A stretch of 64,000 nucleotides of DNA from Terriglobales bacterium (lineage in GTDB: Bacteria; Acidobacteriota; Terriglobia; Terriglobales; Acidobacteriaceae). The stretch spans positions 242,752 to 306,751 of the forward strand of contig JAOAPE010000010.1 in NCBI GenBank assembly GCA_025462725.1. The letters run 5' to 3'. How positions within the stretch are numbered: position 1 is the first letter of the stretch; every line of letters starts with the position of its first letter. Shown piece by piece: positions 51,997 through 63,796 of this stretch. The translations under genes were made by a program, and so were the position numbers. Below the pieces are notes generated by a model. That model saw only the letters and a list, made by a program, of their open reading frames with translations, ran no database searches and had not been told where the DNA came from.

Positions 51997-52710
51997 TCAG
52001 TCGCCTTTATTCCTTTCGCCTAAACCCGGCCAAGAAGATTGGGCAGCGCCATAATTCTGGAGAGTTCCGATGTCCACGAGATATTGCGAAAACTTATAGG
52101 CAGTCATTTTCCCGAGCAGGCGAGGAAGAAGATCAAACCCGATATCAACAGGCCTTTGCGGAGGCACGAAATCCAGCACCTGAGGACGAGCGATCATGAC
52201 ACCGGAAAAAGCCCAATCACTTTCCGGATGCTCCGGTTTTTCAATAAAGGCCTTAATAGTCCCGCCCTCATCAAGAGAAACAATGCCGCACTGCTTGGGA
52301 TCAGGCACCTGGTGAATGGCCAGCGATGCCAACTGTTTTTTAGTTTGATGAAAAGCAAGCATTTCAATCAGATCCATATTCGTGAGCACATCGCCATAAA
52401 GTACAAAGAATGCGTCTTCCCCATCAATGAAGCTGTGATGTTCCGCAAGGGTGCCTGCGCTACCCAGCAATGTCGTTTCCTCAGCGACGTGCACGTTGAC
52501 CTTGCTTTTGCAGCTCGCAACGAAGTCTCGAATCATCTGGGGATGTGCATGAACATTGATCAAGACGTCACCGATACCTGCCGCTTCGCAGTTGTCCAAC
52601 CATATCTGCAGAAGAGGGACGCCGTGAATGGGCAGGAGGCATTTAGGAACGTTGTCCGTGAGAGGACGCAAGCGGGTTCCGCTGCCGGCTGCCAACAAAA
52701 ACGCCTTCAT
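51997..52710 (-). CDS. Sugar-1-phosphate nucleotidyltransferase (HddC-like)
   Basis: 237 residues. The N-terminal AFLLAAGSGTRLRPLTDNVP with PKCLLPIHGVPLL is the nucleotide loop of this family; YGDVLTNMD gives the metal Asp; IEKPEHPESDWAFSGVMIARPQV and VDIGFDLLPRLLGKM are also typical. It would activate a sugar 1-phosphate with GTP, UTP or ATP. With the GHMP kinase it resembles the D-glycero-alpha-D-manno-heptose pathway. The next gene follows with no gap. Confidence 0.85.
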   Translation of the reverse strand: MKAFLLAAGSGTRLRPLTDNVPKCLLPIHGVPLLQIWLDNCEAAGIGDVLINVHAHPQMIRDFVASCKSKVNVHVAEETTLLGSAGTLAEHHSFIDGEDAFFVLYGDVLTNMDLIEMLAFHQTKKQLASLAIHQVPDPKQCGIVSLDEGGTIKAFIEKPEHPESDWAFSGVMIARPQVLDFVPPQRPVDIGFDLLPRLLGKMTAYKFSQYLVDIGTLQNYGAAQSSWPGLGERNKGD

Positions 52711-52714
52711 GGAA

Positions 52715-53812
52715 TCAACCAGGGGAGTTCTGTTTCAACGCGGAGTCTCCCGCATTGACAAGAGTCCACTGCGAGGCGCAGTTTTCATCCTGATCGATAA
52801 AAGGATCGTCAACGAGCACACGCGTACCATTGAAATCGAAGTCGAAGCGCATTTCCCTGATCCCTTGAGCAGCAAAAGCATCTCGCACGGCAGGCTGATT
52901 GTCCTCGTCGCAATACAGAAGCATGAAGCCGCCACCGCCGGCACCGGTTATCTTGCCACCGACGGCACCGTGGTCACGCGCCACTTCGTAAAGCCTATCT
53001 ATAGAGGAGTTGGAGATGCTGCTTGAGATTCTCTTTTTATTTTCCCAGCTCTCGTGAAGCAGTAAGCCAAACTCGCGCAGATCTCCCGCAAGCAATGCCT
53101 GGCGCATTTTCTCGGCCAGTTCCCTGATGTTGTGAAGGGATTGGAGGGCAGCTTCCTTTTGCATCTTCATGGAAGTTTCCTGTTCCTTCAATATGGACCA
53201 GGAATGATGAGTGGCACCCGTGAAGAACAATAGCAGTTTTCGCTGGAATCGATTCACAAATCCCGGTTCCAGTCTCAGTGGCTCGATCAATGTTGTGCCA
53301 TCTCGATTAAAGGTGATGAAGTTCAAGCCACCAAAGGCCGCTGCGTATTCGTCCTGCTTGCCAATAGGTTTTTGCAAGATGTGATTTGCAATATGGAAGG
53401 CTTTCTCTGCTAAGTCGTACTTTGAGAACGGAAGGTGAAGGTACGTGGCCATTGCCTGAAGCAGATTTACACAAGCGCTTGCGGAAGAGCCCAGGCCTGT
53501 TCCGGGGGGAATCTCAGAAGCTAGAAAGACATCCACTGCCATCTCACACCGAAGCTCCTGTAGAACAGCCAGAGGAATCTCGAAGGCGGTACCACGCACG
53601 CTCATGTCATTGATGTCTTTCCAAGTCTCGGAAATCCTGAGATCGGAAGAGATGATCTGGATGTGCCCATCCGTGCGTTTGCCGACGATGGTGTAAAAGT
53701 ATTTATTAATTGCGGTGCTCAGGACTGCTCCACCATAGTTTTCAAAATAGGCAGGCAGGTCTGTACCGCCGCCGCCGAAACTAATTCGCACAGGAGTGCG
53801 CACGATCAGCAT
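52715..53812 (-). CDS. GHMP kinase, heptose-7-phosphate kinase-like (HddA-like)
   Basis: 365 residues. The N-terminal MLIVRTPVRISFGGGGTDLPAYFE (in two motifs: RTPVRISFGGGGTDL, PAYFENYGG), the ATP loop PPGTGLGSSASACVNLLQAM and the last motif KITGAGGGGFMLLYC make up the GHMP kinase. FGGGGTDLPAYF occurs in HddA and D-glycero-D-manno-heptose 7-phosphate kinases. It would phosphorylate C-1 of a heptose 7-phosphate. Translationally close to the nucleotidyltransferase. Confidence 0.88.
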   Translation of the reverse strand: MLIVRTPVRISFGGGGTDLPAYFENYGGAVLSTAINKYFYTIVGKRTDGHIQIISSDLRISETWKDINDMSVRGTAFEIPLAVLQELRCEMAVDVFLASEIPPGTGLGSSASACVNLLQAMATYLHLPFSKYDLAEKAFHIANHILQKPIGKQDEYAAAFGGLNFITFNRDGTTLIEPLRLEPGFVNRFQRKLLLFFTGATHHSWSILKEQETSMKMQKEAALQSLHNIRELAEKMRQALLAGDLREFGLLLHESWENKKRISSSISNSSIDRLYEVARDHGAVGGKITGAGGGGFMLLYCDEDNQPAVRDAFAAQGIREMRFDFDFNGTRVLVDDPFIDQDENCASQWTLVNAGDSALKQNSPG

Positions 53813-53974
53813 GGGGCAACTCTACCAGGCGAATTTAATTTACGAGAGAGAGCGCGCGCAGAGACGCAGGCCAGCCACTGACTTGCAAAAACAACTCGTC
53901 TTGTCGCTCCAATCTGGATACCAGAAGAGCAACGGATACCACTCTGACGATCTCTCATTCACACACGACAGGTT

Positions 53975-54969
53975 CTAACGGACTGATGCGGTAGCCTGTG
54001 ATCCCAGATGGCTGAGTTTCCATTGCCATGCGGAAGAAATGATCTCTCGAAGTGAAGAGTGCTCCGGCTGCCATTCGAGCTCTTGCATTATCCGCCGCGG
54101 ACTGGCGCATAACACCGGTGGGTCGCCTTCTCTGCTTTCGGCAACACGCACGGGAATAGGTCTTCCGACGATCTCCTCAACAGCCTTACAGATCTGGCTG
54201 ACAGAATAACTGCTGCCTGAACCAATGTTGTAGGCGCGCATGCCGGGCACATTCATTTTGCGCAGAGCACAAACGTGAGCCCGGGCGATGTCCAGGACGT
54301 GGACATAGTCTCGCAAACACGTGCCGTCCGGAGTGCCATAGCGGTCACCATAGATGCTGAAGAATTCGCGTTCCTGAGCAGCAGTCTGGAGCAGCAGAGG
54401 AATGATGTGGGTTTCAGGATCATGCCGCTCCCCATGATCGGAGGTAGCACCTGATGCATTGAAGTACCGGAAAGCCACGACGCTCCATCCATAAGCCTGT
54501 GCATACCATTTGAGGAGTTGCTCGAACATCAGCTTTGTCTCACCATAGGAGTTCACGGGTCTCTTCGGATCATCTTCATCAATCGGAACCTTCTCGGGAT
54601 TGCCATAAACGGCGGCGGAGGAAGAAAAAACGAAATTCTTGATATCGGCCTCACGCATAACTTCCAAGAGCGTGATTCCAGCGGCTACGTTCTGTTGGAA
54701 GAAAACACCTGGGTTGGAAACTGATTCCGGGATCAGCGCTTTGGCCGCGAAGTGAAAGGCCACATCAAATCTGTTCCGCTCGAACAACGATCGCAAACCG
54801 GGCCGATCGCCAATGTCCAACTGGAAGAAATCCACCCCATTAGGAATTGCATCAATGAACCCAGTCGAGAGATCGTCCACGATAGAAACACGATGCCCCC
54901 AGCGCAACAATTCGGCGCAACATACCGAGCCAACGTATCCCGCACCGCCGGTGACGAGCACCTGTGCCA

Positions 54970-54970
<1 letters not shown>
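53975..54970 (-). CDS. galE: UDP-glucose 4-epimerase
   Basis: 331 residues; ATG at 54970 overlaps the upstream TAA by one base, so a longer frame to 55045 is rejected. It interconverts UDP-Glc and UDP-Gal. VTGGAGYVGS binds NAD, DDLSTGF, FHFAAKALIPESVSNP, SSSAAVYGNP, NSYGETK (YxxxK) and AFRYFNASGA are standard, and CLRDYVHVLDIARAH closes the pattern. It feeds the sugar transferase encoded by the next gene upstream. About 160 bases downstream have no gene. Confidence 0.94.
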
Positions 54971-56623
<1,653 letters not shown>

Positions 56624-57760
56624 TTATCCTAGTGAGGTAAGACTCCTCGTCTGCGTGGAAAGCTGCCTGTGTGCCCGGTGATAAACAGAGATGGTCTGTT
56701 CGGCTGTTTTTTGCCAAGAGAAATCGCGCGCGCGTCTTAATCCAAACTCGCGCCAATGCTTCGATTGACCGGGATCGCAGAAAAGCATCTTCGTAGCTTC
56801 AGCAATTCCTCTCACATCCAAAGGATCAAAAGTCTGGGCGCCCTCTCCTGCTACTTCCGCCAGAGATCCCGCATTCGAAGTAATCACCGGACAGCCGCAA
56901 GACATCGCTTCCAACACTGGAAGTCCGAATCCCTCATAGAGAGAAGGGAAAATAAACGACTGCGCGTGCCGGAAGAGAATGGCCAAGTCTCTGACGGGAA
57001 CATACCCGGTTGGCACGAGCTTCAACTCTCGCCAAGCCTGCCAGCCACCTAATGCAGTTATCCCTTCGGGGGGACCATAGACAACGGTCTGAAAATCGCC
57101 CTGCAGAGCTAAACTAGCGAGAGACAAGGCACGGAATGCAGTGATGAGGTTTTTCGTACGCCAATTCCGCGCACTCGCGGTGAGCACATACGGTGGATGT
57201 ATGCCATATCTCTCCTCCAAGTATTGGAGTTCGTCGGCATTTCTATTGGCATGGAAGTGCGCGGTGGAGACTGCATATTGAATGACGCTCACCTTCTCTG
57301 GCGGAACTTGCAAGATGCTTTGAACGTCTCCAGCAGTATGTTTTGAACCGGTGACAATGTGAGTAGAGCGGTGAGTAGCGACTTTGTAGCCAGCTTTGAC
57401 CAGAGACTGCTTTGGTTCTTTGTGGATCTCAAACAGAAATGGAATGAGATCGTGTAACGACATCACCGTTGTGCAAGGCGCAGCTAAAGGCAAAATATAG
57501 AAGGGGCTATGAAATACATCCACCGCATCGCGCTTGCAGCGCCAAGCTAGTTCGATCTGTCCGGTGAGAGAGTACTTCCCCGAACTCACAGGTATTCGTT
57601 CAACAGATTTTCCATCCATCTGCGGGAGGAGGTTTTCTGGATCTTCATATATCAATAAATCGAAGTCGCGATCAAGCGAGGCCATGGCTTTGAGCAATTC
57701 AGCAACATAGGTGCCCACGCCTGAATCGTTATACCAACGCGCATCAAAACCAACTCGCAT
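56624..57760 (-). CDS. GT4 glycosyltransferase
   Basis: 378 residues. MRVGFDARWYNDSGVGTYVA, then VFHSPFYILPLAAPCTTVMS, VSVIQYAVSTAHFH, LTASARNWRTKNLITAFRAL and the EX7E-type region SFIFPSLYEGFGLPVLEAMS plus CGCPVITSNAGSLAEVAGEG make it a GT4 enzyme of the RfaB/WbaZ type. Retaining transfer from an NDP-sugar is expected. One of three related GT4 genes in the cluster. Confidence 0.92.
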   Translation of the reverse strand: MRVGFDARWYNDSGVGTYVAELLKAMASLDRDFDLLIYEDPENLLPQMDGKSVERIPVSSGKYSLTGQIELAWRCKRDAVDVFHSPFYILPLAAPCTTVMSLHDLIPFLFEIHKEPKQSLVKAGYKVATHRSTHIVTGSKHTAGDVQSILQVPPEKVSVIQYAVSTAHFHANRNADELQYLEERYGIHPPYVLTASARNWRTKNLITAFRALSLASLALQGDFQTVVYGPPEGITALGGWQAWRELKLVPTGYVPVRDLAILFRHAQSFIFPSLYEGFGLPVLEAMSCGCPVITSNAGSLAEVAGEGAQTFDPLDVRGIAEATKMLFCDPGQSKHWREFGLRRARDFSWQKTAEQTISVYHRAHRQLSTQTRSLTSLG

Positions 57761-57767
57761 CTTCGTT

Positions 57768-58556
57768 TCAGCTCATCTTTACAACGCAATACTGTTTGCT
57801 TACATATCCACGTCTTGGCTCTTGTTCGAGAAATCGCAAATCTCCACCAAAAGAACTCTCGGTTGAATTGGTAATCTTGACATCCAGAATACGGACGTCT
57901 TGCTTAGACAAAAGCTCCCGGATCTCTCGCTCTCGAATGCAATGCATTTCCATGCGCGATTGGATCTTGTTTCGCTTCAGGAGCCGCTCAAGCTTGCTTC
58001 GAAAACCCACAACATTTCTAAACCTTCTTATCAGTCCGCTGTTATCACGATCAGCCACCTGGAAGACAAATACTCCGCCGCTCTTCAGAACCCTGACTAA
58101 CTCCAGCAGATAAGCTTGTGCATACCTCTTCTCTATGTGCTGAAGAACAATGCTGGTGTAGATGAAACCAAAAAAGCCGTCTGAGAAATGGTGAAGGTCA
58201 GCCGCTTCGTTCAAAAAAAACTTGCAGTTCGAAGTGTCTCTGTGAAGGTCTGTTGCCATGTCGATCATCGTCGGCGAGATATCCACGCCCCAGCATTCGT
58301 GAAAGTGTCCGGCGAGCGCTCTCGTTAGACGTCCGACACCGCAACCAAAGTCAAGCGCTATGGCAGTATTATCGATTGGCAGACCCAGAGAAGCGATGTA
58401 ATGCAGCACTCTTGCGATCTCATTTCGCCCAGTGTCAAAGAACTGTTGCTCGCTCCACTTATGGTGGCGTCTTTCCGGATCGGTGCAGATGGCCCATAGT
58501 GGATCGGCCTGCGCAAGTCCTTCCCAGTTTTCTTGCAATTTACGTAACGATCCCAT
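57768..58556 (-). CDS. Class I SAM-dependent methyltransferase
   Basis: 262 residues from the ATG at 58556, one base overlapping the stop of the ligase gene. The SAM loop is ALDFGCGVGRLTRAL, then CWGVDISPTMIDMA and FFGFIYTSIVLQHIEKRYAQ; LVRVLKSGGVFVFQVAD gives motif III. It likely methylates a sugar in the polysaccharide, ending or decorating chains. Substrate unknown. Confidence 0.88.
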   Translation of the reverse strand: MGSLRKLQENWEGLAQADPLWAICTDPERRHHKWSEQQFFDTGRNEIARVLHYIASLGLPIDNTAIALDFGCGVGRLTRALAGHFHECWGVDISPTMIDMATDLHRDTSNCKFFLNEAADLHHFSDGFFGFIYTSIVLQHIEKRYAQAYLLELVRVLKSGGVFVFQVADRDNSGLIRRFRNVVGFRSKLERLLKRNKIQSRMEMHCIREREIRELLSKQDVRILDVKITNSTESSFGGDLRFLEQEPRRGYVSKQYCVVKMS

Positions 58557-60055
58557 TAGCAACCTTGCCTTGATCCCGAGAGTGCTGGAATGCCGCTGAG
58601 ATTTGCAATGGCAGCTTCTTTTTGCCCGATACGATTGGCAACTGTGAACATCGCAAATATTAACCACAGCAGTGAGCCAAATTGAGGCACATCAATCATT
58701 ACGTCTACCAACCCATGCACCAGCAAAGAAACTAGAGCGCCGAGCAACGCGACAGCAAACACTCGTTGCAACTGGGCAGAATTGTCTTTCAGACTTTGTC
58801 GAGTTTGCTGTACAGCGAAAAAGATCAATGCCATAAAACACAAAAAACCAATGGTCCCGGTTTCAGATAGCAATTTCAGATATAAATTGTGCGTGTCCCA
58901 TACGTTATCGGGTCCGCCCGCTATCGATGGATTCAGACGAGACTTGAAGTTCCCGTAACCAATCCCAAGGAACGGCGCGGAAGTAAATAAGTTCCATGCA
59001 GTGGCATAAATGTAGATTCTCGTGAGCGTTGTTTCATCCAGACCAGTAAGCCGGTCTGAAGCGGATGCCGTTGTCGTTCCGACAGAATCGCTAGAGACTT
59101 GTACCACGATGGCGGCAAATACAAATGCCATAAGTACAGTCAGTACCAATTTGCTGCGCGCTGATTTCTGTTTGACTACGGACCAGAGGGCAATCCCCAG
59201 AAAGCAGACAAAACCGAGAAATGCCCCCCGGCTCTGCGTTAGGAGTAGCGCCAGAGTGGCAACGAAGAAACAGATCCTCCCGGCACGGCGAAGAAAAGAA
59301 CCGAGCACCAGCGAGGTGCCGGCAGCCAAAGCCAAAGGGAGTACCAGATTGAGATATGCAGCAAATGGATTGACATGCAGAAAAACGGAAGTGATTCTGG
59401 TTTGCCAAGGCTCTATGTACTGTTCTTGCCCCGTATAGAGCCAATAAAACCAGGTGCCGAAGTCGTTCAGAATCACCTGATCAAAGCCAAGCACACAAAT
59501 GGTAATGGTAGAGGCAAACAAAACCCCGATCATCCTCCGCAGTTGCGCTTCAGAATTTAGCCACCCGGTCAGGGAATAATAGAAGAGCACATAAGAAGTA
59601 AGCCGGAACAAAGATCGAATTGAGGCTGGGTCAACCGGATTGGTGACCGTTGCGGATATCACCGCAATGAGGCAAAACACCAGAGCTAGTTTTTCAATGC
59701 GACTTCTCCAGAACCATTGGCGCAGCGGTTCCCCATCAAGCAGCTTTTTCGCCAACACTCCCGCAAACATCAAGATCCGCATCAACGAAACCACATCGTG
59801 AACAGGAAAATCCCCGATCTGTAGCAAAGGAGCCACTGGCAGCAGGAAGACCATAAAGTACAGGAGCAGGTCGTAGCGAAAGAACGAAGCAACCAAAATT
59901 GCCAAACCGGCGATGACGGGCACAGCAGCAGGCGAAGTATAGGGCAGGGTGATCGTTAGGGTTGCCAGTAAGGCGATTGCGATGGGAATGCCAGACCACT
60001 CCACCCAAGATTTGAAGTAGTTAGGTTGCTCTCCTGCGGCTGTCTTTTTCATCAT
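58556..60055 (-). CDS. O-antigen ligase/polymerase (Wzy_C family) membrane protein
   Basis: 499 residues with about 12 membrane segments. The large periplasmic loop (TTTASASDRLTGLDETTLTR, then NLFTSAPFLGIGYGNFKSRL and VWDTHNLYLKLLSETGTIGF) contains the conserved Arg, GxGxGxF-like and H-N-x-x-L motifs of O-antigen ligases and Wzy polymerases. It joins repeat units in the periplasm after flipping. WaaL and Wzy cannot be told apart on sequence alone; with a Wzx present Wzy is likely. Confidence 0.88.
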   Translation of the reverse strand: MMKKTAAGEQPNYFKSWVEWSGIPIAIALLATLTITLPYTSPAAVPVIAGLAILVASFFRYDLLLYFMVFLLPVAPLLQIGDFPVHDVVSLMRILMFAGVLAKKLLDGEPLRQWFWRSRIEKLALVFCLIAVISATVTNPVDPASIRSLFRLTSYVLFYYSLTGWLNSEAQLRRMIGVLFASTITICVLGFDQVILNDFGTWFYWLYTGQEQYIEPWQTRITSVFLHVNPFAAYLNLVLPLALAAGTSLVLGSFLRRAGRICFFVATLALLLTQSRGAFLGFVCFLGIALWSVVKQKSARSKLVLTVLMAFVFAAIVVQVSSDSVGTTTASASDRLTGLDETTLTRIYIYATAWNLFTSAPFLGIGYGNFKSRLNPSIAGGPDNVWDTHNLYLKLLSETGTIGFLCFMALIFFAVQQTRQSLKDNSAQLQRVFAVALLGALVSLLVHGLVDVMIDVPQFGSLLWLIFAMFTVANRIGQKEAAIANLSGIPALSGSRQGC

Positions 60056-61218
60056 TACAAACCGATCGATTTGAGAACCGCAAGGCTTTCCTCAGCACAA
60101 CGACGCCAGTCAAAGTAAGCAGCGCGCTGCAGACCTTTTGATACCAGTTGCTTTCGTACATCTTCATTCTCAAGTGCGTCTTCCATGCCGTGTGAAATGG
60201 CCTCCACAGATTGCGGATCAAAGTACTTCAACACTCCTCCTGAAATTTCAGGCAAACAAGAGGAATTGGCAGCAATAGTCGGAGTCCCGCAGGCCATCGC
60301 CTCCACCATTGGCAGACAAAAACCCTCATATAAGGAAGGAATCACGACCAGGGATGCCCCCTTCACCAACATCGCAAGATGTTGATCATCCAGCGCACCT
60401 GAAAAAATGACGCGACCTCTTGCTCGGCCATTGAAATTGGCGGCAGCCAAAACCCCTTCGTACCGCCATCCGAGAGGTCCCGCCAACACCAAGTCAAGAT
60501 CAAGGTTACGGTTCCTCGTGAGCATGAGCCGATACGATTGAATCAGCCGCTCGAGGTTTTTCCTTGGCTGTATCACCCCATGATGGAGGATGTAGGGCTT
60601 GGTGATCTTGAGTTGTCTAAGCAGATCGGCGCTCGCTTGCGGATCAGCAGGCGAGCTATTGAAAGTGGCCTTGTCATATCCGTGATACACAACCGACACT
60701 TTGGATTCTGGCACGCCGTAGATATCTACAATGTCTCGCTTGGAACAGTTTGAAACCGTGATCAGCGCCTGTGAGAAGCGCGCGCCATTACGAAGCTGGA
60801 AGCGCAAGAGCTCTGTGATCCTGCGCGTGAAGGACGGCATCGTCACCGGAGTCACGTCGTGGATCGTGGTGACGATCGGGATCAATCCCTTGAGAGGAAG
60901 AACCGTGCTGGCAGGACAGAACATCAAGTCTGCCCTGTCAAAAAATGCTGCCGCACATGCCCCGCCGAAGCGCCATAGGCGATCCCGTTGCAACAGCGCC
61001 GTTTGCTTCGGTGCGAAGCCCTCTACCGCACGAAAGGAGTTTGCGTCGTTACTCGCAGCGGGAGAGACAAATGGCCTTACCTCAACCGAGGACTCCGATG
61101 CCATCTCTCGAAAATTCGTTAACAAGTTTTTCGCATATACGTACGTGCCATGATTGCGAAAGCGGCTCGCCATACTCCAGGTGTCAAATGCGATTACTTT
61201 TTTGTTCTTATCATTCAC
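60055..61218 (-). CDS. GT4 glycosyltransferase
   Basis: 387 residues. KVIAFDTWSMASRFRNHGTY, MFCPASTVLPLKGLIPIVTT with IHDVTPV, VSVVYHGYDKATF, YILHHGVIQPRKNLERLIQS, VVIPSLYEGFCLPMVEAMAC and GTPTIAANSSCLPEISGGVL are all GT4 features. Overlaps the neighbouring genes by 1 and 4 bases. Adds a sugar to the lipid-linked repeat unit. Confidence 0.92.
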   Translation of the reverse strand: MNDKNKKVIAFDTWSMASRFRNHGTYVYAKNLLTNFREMASESSVEVRPFVSPAASNDANSFRAVEGFAPKQTALLQRDRLWRFGGACAAAFFDRADLMFCPASTVLPLKGLIPIVTTIHDVTPVTMPSFTRRITELLRFQLRNGARFSQALITVSNCSKRDIVDIYGVPESKVSVVYHGYDKATFNSSPADPQASADLLRQLKITKPYILHHGVIQPRKNLERLIQSYRLMLTRNRNLDLDLVLAGPLGWRYEGVLAAANFNGRARGRVIFSGALDDQHLAMLVKGASLVVIPSLYEGFCLPMVEAMACGTPTIAANSSCLPEISGGVLKYFDPQSVEAISHGMEDALENEDVRKQLVSKGLQRAAYFDWRRCAEESLAVLKSIGL

Positions 61219-62666
61219 GGTCGCCGCTCAATCAACTGCCTCGGAGTAAAAATCCTTTTGTAACCTGATACCAACTGCAATGCGAAAGCAGCGAAGGCGG
61301 CGGACGCGATGCAGCCAGCAAAAACCTCGGGCACCAAGAACTGGAAGGCTGCAAATGATGCGAGGGCTGCAATAAAGCAGAATGTGATCTTTGTCGCATC
61401 TTTTGGAAATACAGGATGTCCCAGGACCTTCTTAACCAAGTAGAAATTTTGAGAAAGCAGTAAGAGTTCCGTCAGTACGGTAGCTGCCGCAGCGCCCAAG
61501 AATGAAAACTTTGGGATCAGAATCAAGTTGGCGCAAATGTTGAAGATGGTGCAAACGCCCGCTGTCCAGAGAAAGAAGTTCTCCTTGTGCTCGACGAGGA
61601 GAAGCGTGTTCATTGCGTAGTTGAGAAATCCGGGCACGGCAGCCCATACGAGAATCTTCATTGTCAGAACGGAACTGGCGTAACCCTGCCCCATGACGAA
61701 TAAGACCACTGGGCGCGCAAATGTGAATGTGACCAGTACAAGCAGCAATGCTGTGACATATAAAAACTCCATCGCTCGAGAGCATTTGTCACGAGTCTCA
61801 TGGTTGCACCCGGACGACGAAAATACAGGAAGCAATGCGGTCATAACGCCATAAGGAACAATCTGCATTGTGGCGAACGCACGGTAGGGCAGCGAATAGA
61901 TCCCGGCAGCGGAATTTCCGGCAAGCTTTGAGAGAAGAACTACGTCAACGCGGTCATACACATTCGCAATGAATGGATAGATGTTGAATACCAGTGTTGA
62001 ATGAAGGACGTCGCGGAATGTGCGATGGTCTGAGCTCTTGAAATTCAGAGAGCGCACGATACCCAAGACTGAAACAATAGCGCCAGCGCTCGCACCCAAG
62101 ATTTCTGCGACGATGACGCCGCGTAATCTGAAACCGTCAATCAGGAAGGCAGAAGCAGCCGCAAGGACAATACTTCCCTGCACGAATTCAATCCAGGGTA
62201 AGAGAGAAAAGCGTTGAAGTCCCTTGATCACGCCTTGGACGGACTCGCCGACTGTGCGCGGAATAAGCGCGATGGCGAGCAGCGCAGCGTCCGCAACCAA
62301 CGATTGCGGATATCGCAAAGCCTTCAGCAAGAATAGCGCTCCGCCGACGACCGGAAGAAGATATAAAAGCCTGATTAGGGTCGCTTTGATGGCGAGGGAC
62401 GATGCGGACTCCGGACGCTTTGCGATTTCGCGAGTCAGGAAATCCACGTAGCCAAAACCAGAGATCATCGCCGCCATCTCGACAACAGTAAGCAAGAGCG
62501 CGTAGACGCCAAAAAGCTCAACTCCGAGCAATCGCGCGGCGATAAGAAGCACCGCCATCCGAAACACTCTTTTGAGAACTTGAGAAACCGTCAACTGTCG
62601 AACGTGCGGAGCGAGAGAATGGATAGTTAAATTATTCGCTTCTTGTTTGGCGATGGTTGCGCTCAT
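61215..62666 (-). CDS. Wzx-like polysaccharide flippase
   Basis: 483 residues with about 14 membrane helices. FRMAVLLIAARLLGVELFGV, then YALLLTVVEMAAMISGFGYV and DFLTREIAKRPE form the MATE-like N-terminal half of the MOP superfamily. It moves undecaprenyl-linked repeat units across the inner membrane. ATGA overlaps with the flanking GT genes show tight coupling. Confidence 0.92.
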   Translation of the reverse strand: MSATIAKQEANNLTIHSLAPHVRQLTVSQVLKRVFRMAVLLIAARLLGVELFGVYALLLTVVEMAAMISGFGYVDFLTREIAKRPESASSLAIKATLIRLLYLLPVVGGALFLLKALRYPQSLVADAALLAIALIPRTVGESVQGVIKGLQRFSLLPWIEFVQGSIVLAAASAFLIDGFRLRGVIVAEILGASAGAIVSVLGIVRSLNFKSSDHRTFRDVLHSTLVFNIYPFIANVYDRVDVVLLSKLAGNSAAGIYSLPYRAFATMQIVPYGVMTALLPVFSSSGCNHETRDKCSRAMEFLYVTALLLVLVTFTFARPVVLFVMGQGYASSVLTMKILVWAAVPGFLNYAMNTLLLVEHKENFFLWTAGVCTIFNICANLILIPKFSFLGAAAATVLTELLLLSQNFYLVKKVLGHPVFPKDATKITFCFIAALASFAAFQFLVPEVFAGCIASAAFAAFALQLVSGYKRIFTPRQLIERRP

Positions 62667-63796
62667 GCGTAAGCAGCCTTAGGAAAGGGTGTTCTTATGG
62701 CTTCCTCATAAATAGCGAGGGTTTGCTTAGCCGCTGTTTCCCATTTGAAGCGTTGGAAATTATTCCTACCGTTTTCAATCAACTGCCGACGCAGGTCAGA
62801 ATCGAACGAGACGCGATGTAAGGCTTGCGCGAACTCTTCCGGATTGCGGGGATCGGCATAGATGGCGGCCTGTGTGACGACTTCAGGCAATGAAGCGGCA
62901 GTCGAGCAGACGACGGGAACATCACAAGCCATGGCTTCCAGAACGGTGAACCCGAACCCCTCATACAACGAGGGACATGCATAAACGTGGGCAGCGGAGT
63001 ACAGAGCAGGCAGATCGAGGTCATCCACAAAACCGGCAAAGACGACCTGCTTCTCGATCCCAAGGTCTAGCGCTAATCCCTTCAATATCGATCCGCCCTC
63101 GTTCATTGGTCCCGCAATGACCAGTTGGCCGCTGCCTCCAGTGATTAAAAATCTTTGGAAAGCACGCAGGAGTCCGGCATGATTTTTTCGGGGCTTGTAG
63201 ATCCCCGTATAAAGAATGAATTGACCGCTGATACCGTACTTCGAACGCACAGCTCGCAGCCGCGAGGCATCGGCCACTTGTCGAATCCCCTTTGCAACAC
63301 CGGGGTAGATGACTTCGATCTTCGACGGATCAGCATGCAGATACCGGACTATCTCACCTCTCGAAAATTCGGAATCGGTAATGACGCGATCGGCAAGACG
63401 CAAGGAAGCCGACATCATTCCGCGGTAATACAACCGGCCAAGCTGGGAATACAGGTCCTCTTTACAGGCCAGATAGATGACGTCGTGAATGGTGACCACG
63501 CAGGGACAGGGACGCAGCAGAGGCATCATGAAATGAGGTGAATGCAGCAGGTCGATCTTGTGGCGGCGAAGGATCCCCGGTAGCTGAATCTGTTCCTGGA
63601 TCGAATAGTATTTCATCGTTGACGTGAGTATGGTTGTGTTGCGGTCAGCCACCGAAAATGTTTCTTCGGCATCAGGAGGCAAAATCAGCAGATAGTCGTT
63701 TTGCGGTGCTTGCAGAACTACTTCTTCGACGAGGCACTTCATATACCTACCGATTCCGGGGTTCTTGATCCTACGCAAGTCAAAGGCAATTCTCAT
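62663..63796 (-). CDS. GT4 glycosyltransferase
   Basis: 377 residues. MRIAFDLRRIKNPGIGRYMK, HSPHFMMPLLRPCPCVVTIH with DVIYLA, IEVIYPGVAKGIRQV, ILYTGIYKPRKNHAGLLRAF, VYACPSLYEGFGFTVLEAMA and CDVPVVCSTAASLPEVVTQA are the GT4 markers. It is coupled by overlapping ATGA both to the flippase and to the SIS gene upstream. Confidence 0.92.
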   Translation of the reverse strand: MRIAFDLRRIKNPGIGRYMKCLVEEVVLQAPQNDYLLILPPDAEETFSVADRNTTILTSTMKYYSIQEQIQLPGILRRHKIDLLHSPHFMMPLLRPCPCVVTIHDVIYLACKEDLYSQLGRLYYRGMMSASLRLADRVITDSEFSRGEIVRYLHADPSKIEVIYPGVAKGIRQVADASRLRAVRSKYGISGQFILYTGIYKPRKNHAGLLRAFQRFLITGGSGQLVIAGPMNEGGSILKGLALDLGIEKQVVFAGFVDDLDLPALYSAAHVYACPSLYEGFGFTVLEAMACDVPVVCSTAASLPEVVTQAAIYADPRNPEEFAQALHRVSFDSDLRRQLIENGRNNFQRFKWETAAKQTLAIYEEAIRTPFPKAAYA